Source: an uncultured Collinsella sp.
Lineage (GTDB): Bacteria > Actinomycetota > Coriobacteriia > Coriobacteriales > Coriobacteriaceae
Length of the DNA stretch: 64,000 bases
Direction: 5' to 3'
NCBI GenBank assembly: GCA_958439425.1
Contig: CAUBVH010000004.1
Location: 80,592-144,591, forward strand
Part shown: positions 52,270 through 59,859 of the stretch, in pieces
Layout of the letters: each line of letters opens with the position of its first letter
Numbering within the stretch: the first letter of the stretch is position 1
Made by a program: the position numbers and the translations under genes
Notes under the pieces: generated by a model
The model's input: only the letters and a program-made list of their open reading frames with translations
What the model was told of the DNA's origin: nothing
Databases searched by the model: none

Positions 52270-52958
52270 ACGAGTTCTAGTACGCCTAGGATGACAGGCT
52301 GATGGAGCAGGTAGAACGGTAAGGCATGCCGACCGAGGACTGCGAGCGCCGGGACGGGATTGGCGTATGCCCATGTTGGCGCTTCGAGGCTTGATGCTTG
52401 TGCTGCCCGGGCAGCAAAAAAGCCGGTAAGGTACATAAAGATAAACGGAATGAGCGGATAGTAGTCTCCCGAAACAAAATCCGGGCTCGGGAATCCAAGC
52501 CATGCCAGGTAGGGGAGTGGGTAGACCGCTTTTGGAATGCCCCAGGTGAGGGCAAAAAGAACAAGACACGCCGCGATGCCCCATGAACCCGGTAATTTAT
52601 GGAGTAACGGACGGGTGAGTGCAACTACCGCAGTGCACGCCGCCATGCAATAAATGATGCCAAAGTTTACCGAATCGTCGACTGATACCAGTGTAGTTGC
52701 AATCCATACGACCACGGCTGCGGCAGCGTATTTGAGGGCGCGCTTAACGTTATTGCGCGAGAGCGTGCACATCCAACCGGCGATAAACAAAAATACCCAG
52801 CTGATACTAGCGCGCCAGATATCCTGGAAAACTGTTTCGGTAAACCATGGCATATCCCATCCATATAGGTAGGCCAAATCGTAGCAAGCGTGAAAACCTG
52901 CCATCGACAGCATCGTAAACCCGCGGACGGTATCAAATATGGTGATGCGTTTTTGCAT
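52254..52958 (-). CDS. Heparan-alpha-glucosaminide N-acetyltransferase-like membrane protein
   Basis: This 234-residue membrane protein has about seven hydrophobic segments. It starts ITIFDTVRGFTMLSM, the pattern of the DUF1624/HGSNAT catalytic family, and ends LGRHALPFYLLHQP, another family hallmark. The family is thought to acetylate glycans using acetyl-CoA. The specific substrate is unknown. Its ATG overlaps the lexA stop (TAATG), so it is co-translated with lexA and probably under SOS control. Confidence 0.8.
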   Translation of the reverse strand: MQKRITIFDTVRGFTMLSMAGFHACYDLAYLYGWDMPWFTETVFQDIWRASISWVFLFIAGWMCTLSRNNVKRALKYAAAAVVVWIATTLVSVDDSVNFGIIYCMAACTAVVALTRPLLHKLPGSWGIAACLVLFALTWGIPKAVYPLPYLAWLGFPSPDFVSGDYYPLIPFIFMYLTGFFAARAAQASSLEAPTWAYANPVPALAVLGRHALPFYLLHQPVILGVLELVYSVR

Positions 52959-53602
52959 TATGAGAACCGGCGCATCAAACCGACAACCTTACCCAAAATA
53001 ACGGGGTTCGTCGCATAGATGGGCTCCATGGTGTCGTTCTCGGGCTGCAGCCGCACGCGCCCCTGCTCCTTGTAGAACGTCTTGACAGTCGCCGAGCCAT
53101 CGATCATGGCCACGACGATTTCGCCGTTCATGGCGCTCTTTTGTTCGCGAACGATAATGTAATCACCGTTGTAGATGCCGACATTGATCATTGAGCTCCC
53201 ATGCACCTCAAGGATAAAGGAGCCCTGGTCTGTGGCGATTTCGGTCGGGATGGTAAAGGTGTCCTCGATATTTTGCTCGGCCAGAATGGGAATCCCAGCC
53301 GCGACGCGACCGACGAGCGGCAGCGAGACCGTTCCGCGGGGCGCCGTGGGCTCATCGGATTTGGAAATCGAGACAGAGGAACCGTCCTCATCAAAGAGCT
53401 CTAGAGCGCGAGGCTTAGTGGCATCGCGCTTGAGCAGCCCTCGAGCCTCCAGGGCAGAGAGATGAGCATGCACCGTGCTGGGGGAGGAGAGGCCTACGGC
53501 AGATGCCATCTCGCGCACACTGGGCGGATAGCCCTTCTCCTGCTGATATTCCTTGATGAAGTCGTAAATCTGCTGCTGACGCTTGGTAATTTTGCGAGCC
53601 AT
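52958..53602 (-). CDS. lexA: SOS repressor LexA
   Basis: LexA represses SOS genes and cleaves itself when RecA filaments form. The 214-residue protein has the winged HTH with GYPPSVREMASAVGLSS, the cleavage site Ala102-Gly103 in RVAAGIP, catalytic Ser137 in GSSM and Lys174 in ATVKTF. ATG 53602 follows AGAGGATCC. Three LexA-type boxes lie between it and the divergent LysM gene, so it is autoregulated. Confidence 0.96.
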   Translation of the reverse strand: MARKITKRQQQIYDFIKEYQQEKGYPPSVREMASAVGLSSPSTVHAHLSALEARGLLKRDATKPRALELFDEDGSSVSISKSDEPTAPRGTVSLPLVGRVAAGIPILAEQNIEDTFTIPTEIATDQGSFILEVHGSSMINVGIYNGDYIIVREQKSAMNGEIVVAMIDGSATVKTFYKEQGRVRLQPENDTMEPIYATNPVILGKVVGLMRRFS

Positions 53603-53626
53603 CAGGGGATCCTCTCTGCCAATGTC

Positions 53627-53694
53627 AAACAAATGTTCGATTTTTGCTTGACAGGAACAACTGTTCGAAGATAATAATAACCGAACATTCGTTC
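53627..53694. promoter_or_regulatory. Three LexA boxes and divergent promoter region
   Basis: AAAC-AAAT-GTTC (53627-53638, imperfect), GAAC-AACT-GTTC (53655-53666) and GAAC-ATTC-GTTC (53683-53694) are spaced by 28 bases from centre to centre. On the plus strand TTGACA (53648-53653), a 16-base spacer and GATAAT (53670-53675) form a promoter with the middle box inside the spacer. On the minus strand TATTAT copies are candidate -10 elements for lexA. Confidence 0.9.
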
Positions 53695-53762
53695 TTGCGC
53701 TAGACATTTTTGTCCGCGCGGCTTGATAAAACTGTTCTCAGCAAAACACGCGAGAGGAGAAC

Positions 53763-54215
53763 ATGATGAACGTAACGGATATGGTCCAGGGAAACCTCGC
53801 TCTTAAGCTCGAGTCGCCTACAGCGCCGGCTTTCACGGTTGTCAAGGGCGGCCGATCTGGTTTCCAAGCACTGCCTGGTAAGCCCGCTCGCAGCCGGTGC
53901 GTCGCCACGACTTCGGCTCCCGTTGCCCTGAAGGCCTCGACGATTGTCGCCTTGGCCGTTGTGCTCACGCTCTTCTTTGTACTTGCTACCTCGATCTTCA
54001 GCGCTCGTCACGCCGCATATGCCGAGTCGGTATCCAACGTTACCTACGAGACCGTCCGTGTTCAGTCTGGCGATTCCTTATGGTCGCTTGCCCAGGAGCA
54101 TCCGATTGAGGGTCTTTCCACACAGGAAACCTCTGATATGATCCGTAACGTCAATCACCTGGAGCGTGGCTCGCTCGATGCCGGTGCGCATCTTAAAGTT
54201 CCTGCACGTTCCTAA
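53763..54215 (+). CDS. LysM-domain membrane protein, probable SOS cell-division inhibitor (YneA-like)
   Basis: The 150-residue protein has one membrane helix (about residues 58-80) and a C-terminal LysM domain starting YETVRVQSGDSLWSLAQ. It is divergent from lexA and its promoter contains a LexA box. This matches Bacillus YneA, a LysM protein divergent from lexA that blocks division during SOS. The N-terminal 55 residues are longer than in YneA. The functional call is inference from architecture and context. ATG 53763 or 53766 may be used. Confidence 0.75.
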   Translation: MMNVTDMVQGNLALKLESPTAPAFTVVKGGRSGFQALPGKPARSRCVATTSAPVALKASTIVALAVVLTLFFVLATSIFSARHAAYAESVSNVTYETVRVQSGDSLWSLAQEHPIEGLSTQETSDMIRNVNHLERGSLDAGAHLKVPARS

Positions 54216-54229
54216 GATTAAAGTACCGT

Positions 54230-54271
54230 CGCATGGTACCCTTGTAATCGTTTTAGAGGAGGTACCATGCG
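54230..54271 (+). promoter_or_regulatory. Hairpin covering the nrdR start codon
   Basis: CGCATGGTACC (54230-54240) pairs perfectly with GGTACCATGCG (54261-54271), which contains the nrdR ATG. The 20-base loop holds most of the GAGGA of the ribosome binding site. If the region is transcribed from upstream, the hairpin would mask the start. Confidence 0.7.
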
Positions 54272-54710
54272 CTGTCCCAAATGCGGCAAGGCACATACCC
54301 GCGTCGTTGATTCCCGCATGCAGGAATCTAATAACACCATCAAGCGCCGTCGCGAATGTTGCTCGTGCAATTATCGCTTTACGACATTTGAGCGTTGTGA
54401 AGACCCTATCGAGGTCATTAAGTCAGACGGAACCAAGCAACGGTTCGATCGCAATAAGCTGCTGGTTGGTTTGATGCGCGCCACGATTAAGCGAGATATC
54501 GACACTAAAAAGCTCAACGAGATCATTGACGATATAGAGGTTGAGCTTCGCTCCCGTACGCTCACGGCTGTTACGTCTCATGAGCTGGGCGACATGGTTC
54601 TTAAGCGGTTGGCCAAGATCGATAAAGTGGCCTACATCCGCTTTGCATCGGTCTATCGCGATTTCAAAGACGTCGATGAGTTTCTGCAAGAGCTCGACAA
54701 GCTAAGGTGA
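54267..54710 (+). CDS. nrdR: Ribonucleotide reductase regulator NrdR
   Basis: NrdR is a zinc-ribbon, ATP-cone repressor of ribonucleotide reductase genes. The 147-residue protein has Cys3, Cys6 and the CCSC group at 31-34, and the ATP cone starting IEVIKSDGTKQRFD. It stands before dut, linking dNTP supply with dUTP removal. AGGAGG is at good spacing but lies beside a hairpin. Confidence 0.95.
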   Translation: MRCPKCGKAHTRVVDSRMQESNNTIKRRRECCSCNYRFTTFERCEDPIEVIKSDGTKQRFDRNKLLVGLMRATIKRDIDTKKLNEIIDDIEVELRSRTLTAVTSHELGDMVLKRLAKIDKVAYIRFASVYRDFKDVDEFLQELDKLR

Positions 54711-54714
54711 TTTC

Positions 54715-55158
54715 ATGTCCAACATTACCGTCAACATTAAACGTCTCGACCCAACCGTCGAGCTTCCCAAATACGCCCATCCTACGGATGCCGGCCTGGA
54801 CCTGCGTTCCAACGAGGATTGCACTCTGAAGCCCTTTGAGCGTCGTCTGGTCTCCACGGGCCTAGCTATCGCCCTGCCCGACGGCTACGCCGGCTTCGTC
54901 CAGCCCCGCAGCGGCCTGGCCATCAAGCAAGGCCTGTCTATAGTCAACACGCCGGGCCTCATCGACGCCCACTACCGAGGAGAGCTCAAAGTCATCCTCA
55001 TTAACCTAGACCCCACGAACAACATCCAAATCAACAAAGGCGACCGTATCGCCCAGCTTGTCATCCAAGAAGTCCCCACGGTCAACCTCGTAGAAGTAGA
55101 CGAATTAGACGAAACCGACCGAGGCAAAGGAGGCTTCGGCTCCAGCGGCGTCGCTTAA
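54715..55158 (+). CDS. dut: dUTP diphosphatase
   Basis: Dut hydrolyses dUTP to dUMP, keeping uracil out of DNA. The 147-residue protein has the five trimeric dUTPase motifs, including HPTDAGLDLRS, PRSGLAIKQGL, GLIDAHYRGELKV and GKGGFGSSG. Codon use changes near the middle: the 5' half prefers GAG and AAG like the rest of the window, while the last 80 codons prefer GAA, AAA and CGA. The gene starts four bases after nrdR. Confidence 0.95.
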   Translation: MSNITVNIKRLDPTVELPKYAHPTDAGLDLRSNEDCTLKPFERRLVSTGLAIALPDGYAGFVQPRSGLAIKQGLSIVNTPGLIDAHYRGELKVILINLDPTNNIQINKGDRIAQLVIQEVPTVNLVEVDELDETDRGKGGFGSSGVA

Positions 55159-55180
55159 ACTCAATCGTCCGCTCACCAGT

Positions 55181-55221
55181 GGGAGGGGCCTATATATCAT
55201 CCCGTGCTCAAACATTCTCGC
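55181..55221 (+). repeat. Half copy of the 55.2-55.6 kb hairpin element (A)
   Basis: Bases 55181-55221 match the reverse complement of 55552-55592 over about 41 bases with few mismatches. They include TATATATCATCCC and GCTCAAACATTCTCGC. The matching second arm is missing, so this looks like a truncated copy. Confidence 0.75.
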
Positions 55222-55239
55222 GGGGGCGCTCGTATCCCT

Positions 55240-55342
55240 CCCGCCCGTCTCTCACACATATCATTCCATGCTCAAACATTCTCGCTTCGCTTCGCTCGCT
55301 GCGAAACTGCGCGTGGAACGATATGTGTGAGAGACGGGCGGG
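55240..55342 (+). repeat. Hairpin element B, 32-bp arms
   Basis: 55240-55271 pairs with 55311-55342 with two mismatches. The loop (55272-55310) contains TCAAACATTCTCGCTTCGC and GCGAAACTGCGC. The loop sequence is shared with element C in inverted orientation, while the outer arms differ. Confidence 0.85.
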
Positions 55343-55375
55343 CGGCTACTCGCTTGATATAATTTTTACCATTCT

Positions 55376-55424
55376 AGTAAGCCGACCCGATAAAGGAACT
55401 GTTCCTTTATCGGGTCGGCTTACT
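55376..55424. terminator. 49-base perfect palindrome, probable bidirectional terminator
   Basis: 55376-55399 is the exact reverse complement of 55401-55424 around a single T. It lies between convergent dut and the glycosyltransferase gene. On the minus strand it is followed by AGAATGGTAAAAATT, on the plus strand by GTTATTAG, so no classical U-tract is present. Confidence 0.7.
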
Positions 55425-55505
55425 GTTATTAGTAACTTTGTTTTCACCTTTGCGGCTTCTGGTGGGGGAATCCGGTGTAGTTGCTAGCGCGTGGACGCAG
55501 CTCGT

Positions 55506-55597
55506 CTGCGGGAGGCCCCTATATATCGTCCCGCGCGCAGTTTCGCAGCGAAGCGAGAATGTTTGAGCATGGGATGATATATAGGGGCCTCCCGCAG
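55506..55597 (-). repeat. Hairpin element C, 31-bp arms
   Basis: 55506-55536 pairs with 55567-55597 with three mismatches. The loop (55537-55566) is the reverse complement of the element B loop except for one short deletion. It lies 20 bases from the end of the glycosyltransferase gene. Confidence 0.85.
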
Positions 55598-55616
55598 GTA
55601 AGCGGACATAAAGACG

Positions 55617-56918
55617 CTAGCGGATATGCGCGGGTTTTCCGCCCCAGTAGAAGCGGCAGAAGGCTCGTTTGCGCTTTTGGGGTTTACCTACGAGTTCCAT
55701 GGTGGCGATGGCGATGTCTTCGGCTGCGCGGGGACGGCGCAGTGCTTCGCCATTGATGAGCAATGCCTTGAGCGACTCGGGATGATCATGGAGATGGCGC
55801 AGGGTTACGATGAGCTCTCGTGCCGTGGTGACGTGCATGCTGGCGCCCATGCCGGTGAGCATGGTGGTGTTGGCCTTTTCCTGGCCATAGGACTTGCCCA
55901 GCAGGATCATCGGCAGATGTGCGCAGAGGCACTCGGTGACCGTGAGCCCGCCCGATTTGAGGATTGCCAGGTCGCAGCCGTGCATGAGGGCTGCCATGTC
56001 GTCGACATAGTCCAACACCGTGACGTTCTCGAGCTTCATGGCATCGAAGAGCGTCTTCAACCGGGTGGCATACTCCACGTCTTTGCCGGGTAAAAAGACA
56101 AAGTGCATGTCTTCGAAGCCGCGCAGGAAGGGGAGTGTGTGGTCCATCGCCGCGCGAAAGCGGACGTAAGGCTGAGGCAAACTGGCTCCGGCCATTACCA
56201 GCACGACGGTCTTCTCGGTGGGGAGGTTGAACTTGGCTAGTTCTTCCTCGCGATTGTAATCCGTGTCGAATCCGGCTCGAATAGGAATGCCGGTAATGCG
56301 AATCTTTGCCTCGGGCACCTTGCGCGGACGCAGCGTTTCGGCCATAAATTCGTTGGCAACACAGAATAGATCGGTGTCCTTGTGGGGCCACCAGCCCTCG
56401 ACTTCGTAGTCGGTCGGCACGCAGATGACCGGATAATCGCTACCTGTAATTACGCGGGCGCCCACGGCAACATTGGCTGCTGTGATGTGCGTTGTAACCA
56501 CGGCTATGGGCCTGCGGCTACGAATATATTCGTTGAAGGCGGGGAACATAATTCGCGACCATGCCGTGCCGCCGCCCCAGAGAAGATGTCCCGTAAGCGT
56601 ATATCGCCAGGTCAGGTCGTAAATGGGGCGCGTGGCTCCCGTAAAAGAAGCCGCGGTTTTATTGCCATCGAATTTAATACGTCCAAAATCAAGGATATCG
56701 AGTACTTCGATCTCAACATCCTCGGGGATGCCATTGGTTCCGCGGATGAGGTCGAATGCCTGCGCAATCGCATTTGCGGCGGCCTTGTGGCCCGAGCCGA
56801 CCGAGGCGTGCACGATGGTCACGAGAGGTTTTTGCTGAGCCAAGAGCCCGGTTTGCTCCGATTGGGGAGTGCTGTGCTTGAGCAGGGGAGCGTCTTCGCT
56901 CGTCTGCGTCTGATCCAT
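55617..56918 (-). CDS. Processive diacylglycerol glycosyltransferase (MGDG synthase/UgtP family)
   Basis: The family transfers glucose or galactose to diacylglycerol to make membrane glycolipids and lipoteichoic acid anchors. The 433-residue protein has the N-terminal VHASVGSGHKAAANAIAQ, the MGDG synthase N-domain TDYEVEGWWPH and the GT28 C-terminal KSGGLTVTECLC. The start ATG 56918 follows AGGGGAG; ATG 56957 is less likely. The sugar donor is not readable. It is convergent with dut and divergent from trxB. Confidence 0.88.
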   Translation of the reverse strand: MDQTQTSEDAPLLKHSTPQSEQTGLLAQQKPLVTIVHASVGSGHKAAANAIAQAFDLIRGTNGIPEDVEIEVLDILDFGRIKFDGNKTAASFTGATRPIYDLTWRYTLTGHLLWGGGTAWSRIMFPAFNEYIRSRRPIAVVTTHITAANVAVGARVITGSDYPVICVPTDYEVEGWWPHKDTDLFCVANEFMAETLRPRKVPEAKIRITGIPIRAGFDTDYNREEELAKFNLPTEKTVVLVMAGASLPQPYVRFRAAMDHTLPFLRGFEDMHFVFLPGKDVEYATRLKTLFDAMKLENVTVLDYVDDMAALMHGCDLAILKSGGLTVTECLCAHLPMILLGKSYGQEKANTTMLTGMGASMHVTTARELIVTLRHLHDHPESLKALLINGEALRRPRAAEDIAIATMELVGKPQKRKRAFCRFYWGGKPAHIR

Positions 56919-57036
56919 CGATAACTCCCCTTCGACGTTGTAACACGGGTTTATCATTGTAGTGCATGAGTGTCACGTTCACGTAAATTTGGGTATGAGC
57001 GCAAAGAACGACAACGTTTCGACGAGAGGACTCTTC

Positions 57037-57975
57037 ATGACTACCGATCAGACGATCGATGTTGTGATTATCGGCGGCGGTCCCGCGGGCTATGCTGCCG
57101 CCATTTATTCGGCGCGCGCCAACCTGACGACGACTGTCCTTGAGCAGGGCATATCTGGCGGACAGATCGCCACATCCAACGAGATTGAGAATTATCCTGG
57201 CATTCCGCTACTGAGCGGTGTCGAACTTGGTGAGCGGTTCCAACAGCATGCTGAAGGCCTGGGGGCTCAGGTTGAATGGAGTATGGTGACGGGCGTCGAT
57301 TACGATGCCGATGCGGCTCAATTTACCATCCATCATGATATAGGCGATACAGTGGCCAAGAGTATCATTGCGTGCATGGGCGCCACACCGCGTCCTGCGG
57401 GTTTTGTTGGCGAGGACACGTATCGCGGTCGTGGCGTTTCGTACTGCGCGACGTGTGACGGTATGTTCTTCCGTGGCAAGCAGGTCTTTGTTATCGGAGG
57501 CGGCAATTCGGCATGCGAGGAGGCGCTGTTCCTGTCCGACATTGCCAGCAGCGTGACCATCGTGCTGCGTCGCGATCATTTCCGTGCACCCGAGGGCGTT
57601 GTGAATAAGGTGCTTGCTAAGGACAATATTTCAGTTAGGTACCAAACTAGTATTGTTGAGCTTTCTGGTGAAGCGATGCCCACGACAATCACATTTAAGG
57701 ACAATGCGACTGGTGAAATGCACACTGAGTCCTTTGAACCTGGCTCATTTGGCATTTTTGTCTTTGCGGGGACGCAACCACATACCGAGCTTGTTGAGCA
57801 TCTAGTCGATCTGGCTCCTGACGGCGGCATTGTTACCGACGATTCGATGGCCACCCGTACGCCCGGCTTATTCGCAGCCGGTGATATCCGTTCCAAGCGT
57901 TTGCGTCAGGTTGTGACCGCCGTTTCGGATGGAGCCATAGCGGCAACCAGCGCATACGCTTTCCTACGCGCATAA
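57037..57975 (+). CDS. trxB: Thioredoxin reductase
   Basis: TrxB uses NADPH and FAD to reduce thioredoxin. The 312-residue protein has the FAD site VIIGGGPAGYAAA, the redox pair CATCDG, the NADPH site IGGGNSACEEA and the second FAD motif GLFAAGDIR. ATG 57037 follows GAGAGGA. It is a single gene with a strong terminator. Confidence 0.93.
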   Translation: MTTDQTIDVVIIGGGPAGYAAAIYSARANLTTTVLEQGISGGQIATSNEIENYPGIPLLSGVELGERFQQHAEGLGAQVEWSMVTGVDYDADAAQFTIHHDIGDTVAKSIIACMGATPRPAGFVGEDTYRGRGVSYCATCDGMFFRGKQVFVIGGGNSACEEALFLSDIASSVTIVLRRDHFRAPEGVVNKVLAKDNISVRYQTSIVELSGEAMPTTITFKDNATGEMHTESFEPGSFGIFVFAGTQPHTELVEHLVDLAPDGGIVTDDSMATRTPGLFAAGDIRSKRLRQVVTAVSDGAIAATSAYAFLRA

Positions 57976-58015
57976 GTACGATAATATATCTTATGTAATG
58001 TTGCTGTCTTTAAGC

Positions 58016-58057
58016 AAAGTGGTTGGACGGTGCATCAATGTGCCGCCCAACCACTTT
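58016..58057 (+). terminator. Terminator after trxB
   Basis: AAAGTGGTTGG (58016-58026) pairs with 58047-58057, with an inner CGGTGC/GCCG extension, followed by TTTAC. Confidence 0.88.
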
Positions 58058-58129
58058 TACTTTGCGGCTATGTGGTATGTAAAACTAGATAACCTAGAAT
58101 ACAATATAGAAAACGAACGGAGGCCTCTT

Positions 58130-58741
58130 ATGAACCACGCTAAACATGTTATCCCGATGTCAGATACATCGGTCAGCATTAAGCCGGAGGATATTCAGCC
58201 GACGGTGCTGCCGGATGCATTTATTCAGTCCGATATGGTCGGTAAACTCAACGCGTTGAGCCTGCCGCGCTATGACCAACTGCCCAATGTGACGCTCTAC
58301 CGCGATCAGGTCATTGAGTATGTTGCACTCTGGATGGAGCCGCTTTCCATTTGCGTGGAGCAGCCCGTTATTACGCCTTCGATGATCAATAACTATGTGA
58401 AGGTCGGCCTCGTGCCTGCTCCCGTTAAAAAGCAGTATGGTCGTGAGCAGATCGCGCGCTTGATCGCTATTTGCATCTTTAAGCAGGTGCTTCCCATCGC
58501 GGCAGTCCAAGCGCTCTTTACTATTCAGCGTTTGAGCTACGATGCGCCGACGGCTTTCGATTATGTGGTCGACCAGCTCGAGGCATCGATTCGAGCAGCA
58601 TTTTCCGTCGAGCAGACGCCGGTTCCCGATACGGCGCGTCAGGTTACGCGCGAGTCGCTGCTCGTGCGCAGTGCGGTGTCGTCCTTCGTTTCGAAGGCGT
58701 ACCTGATGAGCTACCTCAAGTTCAATGGGTTTAATAGCTAG
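58130..58741 (+). CDS. DUF1836 family protein
   Basis: The 203-residue protein matches the DUF1836 pattern: a MerR-like reading of the N-terminal part (ITPSMINNYVKVGLVPAPVKKQYGREQIARLI) within a helical protein. Members are thought to be DNA-binding regulators, but no function is established to my knowledge. ATG 58130 follows CGGAGG; the frame runs back to 57998 through the trxB terminator and is not used. It stands alone, followed by a strong terminator. Confidence 0.8.
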   Translation: MNHAKHVIPMSDTSVSIKPEDIQPTVLPDAFIQSDMVGKLNALSLPRYDQLPNVTLYRDQVIEYVALWMEPLSICVEQPVITPSMINNYVKVGLVPAPVKKQYGREQIARLIAICIFKQVLPIAAVQALFTIQRLSYDAPTAFDYVVDQLEASIRAAFSVEQTPVPDTARQVTRESLLVRSAVSSFVSKAYLMSYLKFNGFNS

Positions 58742-58753
58742 TCAATGTATAAA

Positions 58754-58800
58754 ACGGGCGGGACAAAGAGCCATCTGTCACTTTGTCCCGCCCGTGTTTT
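58754..58800. terminator. Bidirectional terminator between DUF1836 gene and degV
   Basis: A 15-bp perfect stem (58754-58768 with 58781-58795) is flanked by AAAA on the left and GTTTT on the right. Confidence 0.9.
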
Positions 58801-58814
58801 TGCTTGGTTGAACG

Positions 58815-59681
58815 TTATCGACCCGAAGCCACGCCCATGCCGTAGCCGATGATGAGGCCGTGCATCTCGGCATAGTATGAATCTAGCCCGTTGCAGGGCA
58901 TGACAATCGTCTTGGAGCCGGGCCAGTGCTCGACAATGCGGTCGGCAAGCGCCTGGGCTCCAGCTTCGTTCTCAACGTGATCGATGATGACCTCGCCGCC
59001 CGTGAAACCTTCGGCCTCCATGGTGTCGACAATCTTGGTGAGCATCTTCTTTTCGCCACGCGTGTGCCCGACGAGTTCAATTTTGCCCGCTTCGCTCGCC
59101 GTGCCCAAAATGCGGATATTGAGCTTGTTGGCAATAACGCCGGCCGCCTTAGGAATACGTCCGGCCTTCGCAAGGTTTTCGTAATTACAGAGGCTAAAGA
59201 GGATCTTGCTGTTTTGCTCGAGGCTATCGAAGTAAGCGCAGGCATCCTCAAAGGAAACATCCGGGTTACTTGCAAGATAGCGATCGAATAGCAAGAAGAT
59301 CAGGTCCATTTTGCCGCCGGCTCCGCGTGAATTGACCAAATGAATCTGACGGCTGGGCTCCTCGGCAAGCACCATGTCACGTGCGGTGGCCGCGGCATTG
59401 TAGCTTCCCGAGACTCCCTCGGAGATGGGCATGCAAATCGTCTTGTCGGCAAGCCTAAAGAGTTCGGCCCACTCCCCTACGCTTGGACAGGCGCTTGAAG
59501 AAGCACTTGACTCCGCCTGCACGGCGCAATTGAGCTCGTGAACGTCGAGCGTGAGGTCATCGACAAACTCGCGCTCCCCCACTCGGATCTTAAGGGGTGC
59601 AAATGCAAAGGTGGTATGAGGTGCGGTTGGCTGCCAATCGCGAAGATTGCAGCTCGAATCGGAGATAAGCGCCCAGCTCAT
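58815..59681 (-). CDS. DegV family fatty-acid-binding protein
   Basis: DegV/FakB proteins present fatty acids to a kinase for phospholipid synthesis. The 288-residue protein starts SWALISDSSCNLRD, the family N-terminus, and has the ISEGVSGSYNAA and LCNYENLAKAGRIPKA segments. Whether it is a true FakB cannot be told. Its leader holds three mutually complementary segments. Confidence 0.88.
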   Translation of the reverse strand: MSWALISDSSCNLRDWQPTAPHTTFAFAPLKIRVGEREFVDDLTLDVHELNCAVQAESSASSSACPSVGEWAELFRLADKTICMPISEGVSGSYNAAATARDMVLAEEPSRQIHLVNSRGAGGKMDLIFLLFDRYLASNPDVSFEDACAYFDSLEQNSKILFSLCNYENLAKAGRIPKAAGVIANKLNIRILGTASEAGKIELVGHTRGEKKMLTKIVDTMEAEGFTGGEVIIDHVENEAGAQALADRIVEHWPGSKTIVMPCNGLDSYYAEMHGLIIGYGMGVASGR

Positions 59682-59713
59682 TGAGGGTCCTTTCTATTTG
59701 TTCCTCAACAATT

Positions 59714-59770
59714 ATAGCCGTCTTTCGGATTGATTGGACGGCTATCTAGTTTTGAATACTAGATAGCCGT
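59714..59770 (-). promoter_or_regulatory. degV leader with alternative hairpins
   Basis: 59738-59750 pairs perfectly with 59758-59770 (13 bp, 7-base loop). The part GACGGCTAT (59737-59745) pairs as well with ATAGCCGTC (59714-59722). The two hairpins share an arm and exclude each other. On the degV strand the longer forms first. There is no U-tract after either one. Confidence 0.6.
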
Positions 59771-59805
59771 TCTGATCTTAAGGCAAACTGTTGGGGCAAA
59801 AAGAA

Positions 59806-59836
59806 TGGGCCTCGTGACTCAAGATCGCGAGGCCCA
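59806..59836 (-). terminator. Terminator after the NlpC/P60 gene
   Basis: On the minus strand TGGGCCTCG (59836-59828) pairs with 59814-59806 and is followed by TTCTTTTT. Confidence 0.88.
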
Positions 59837-59859
59837 CGTTCGTTCGCTGTAGAAATAAA

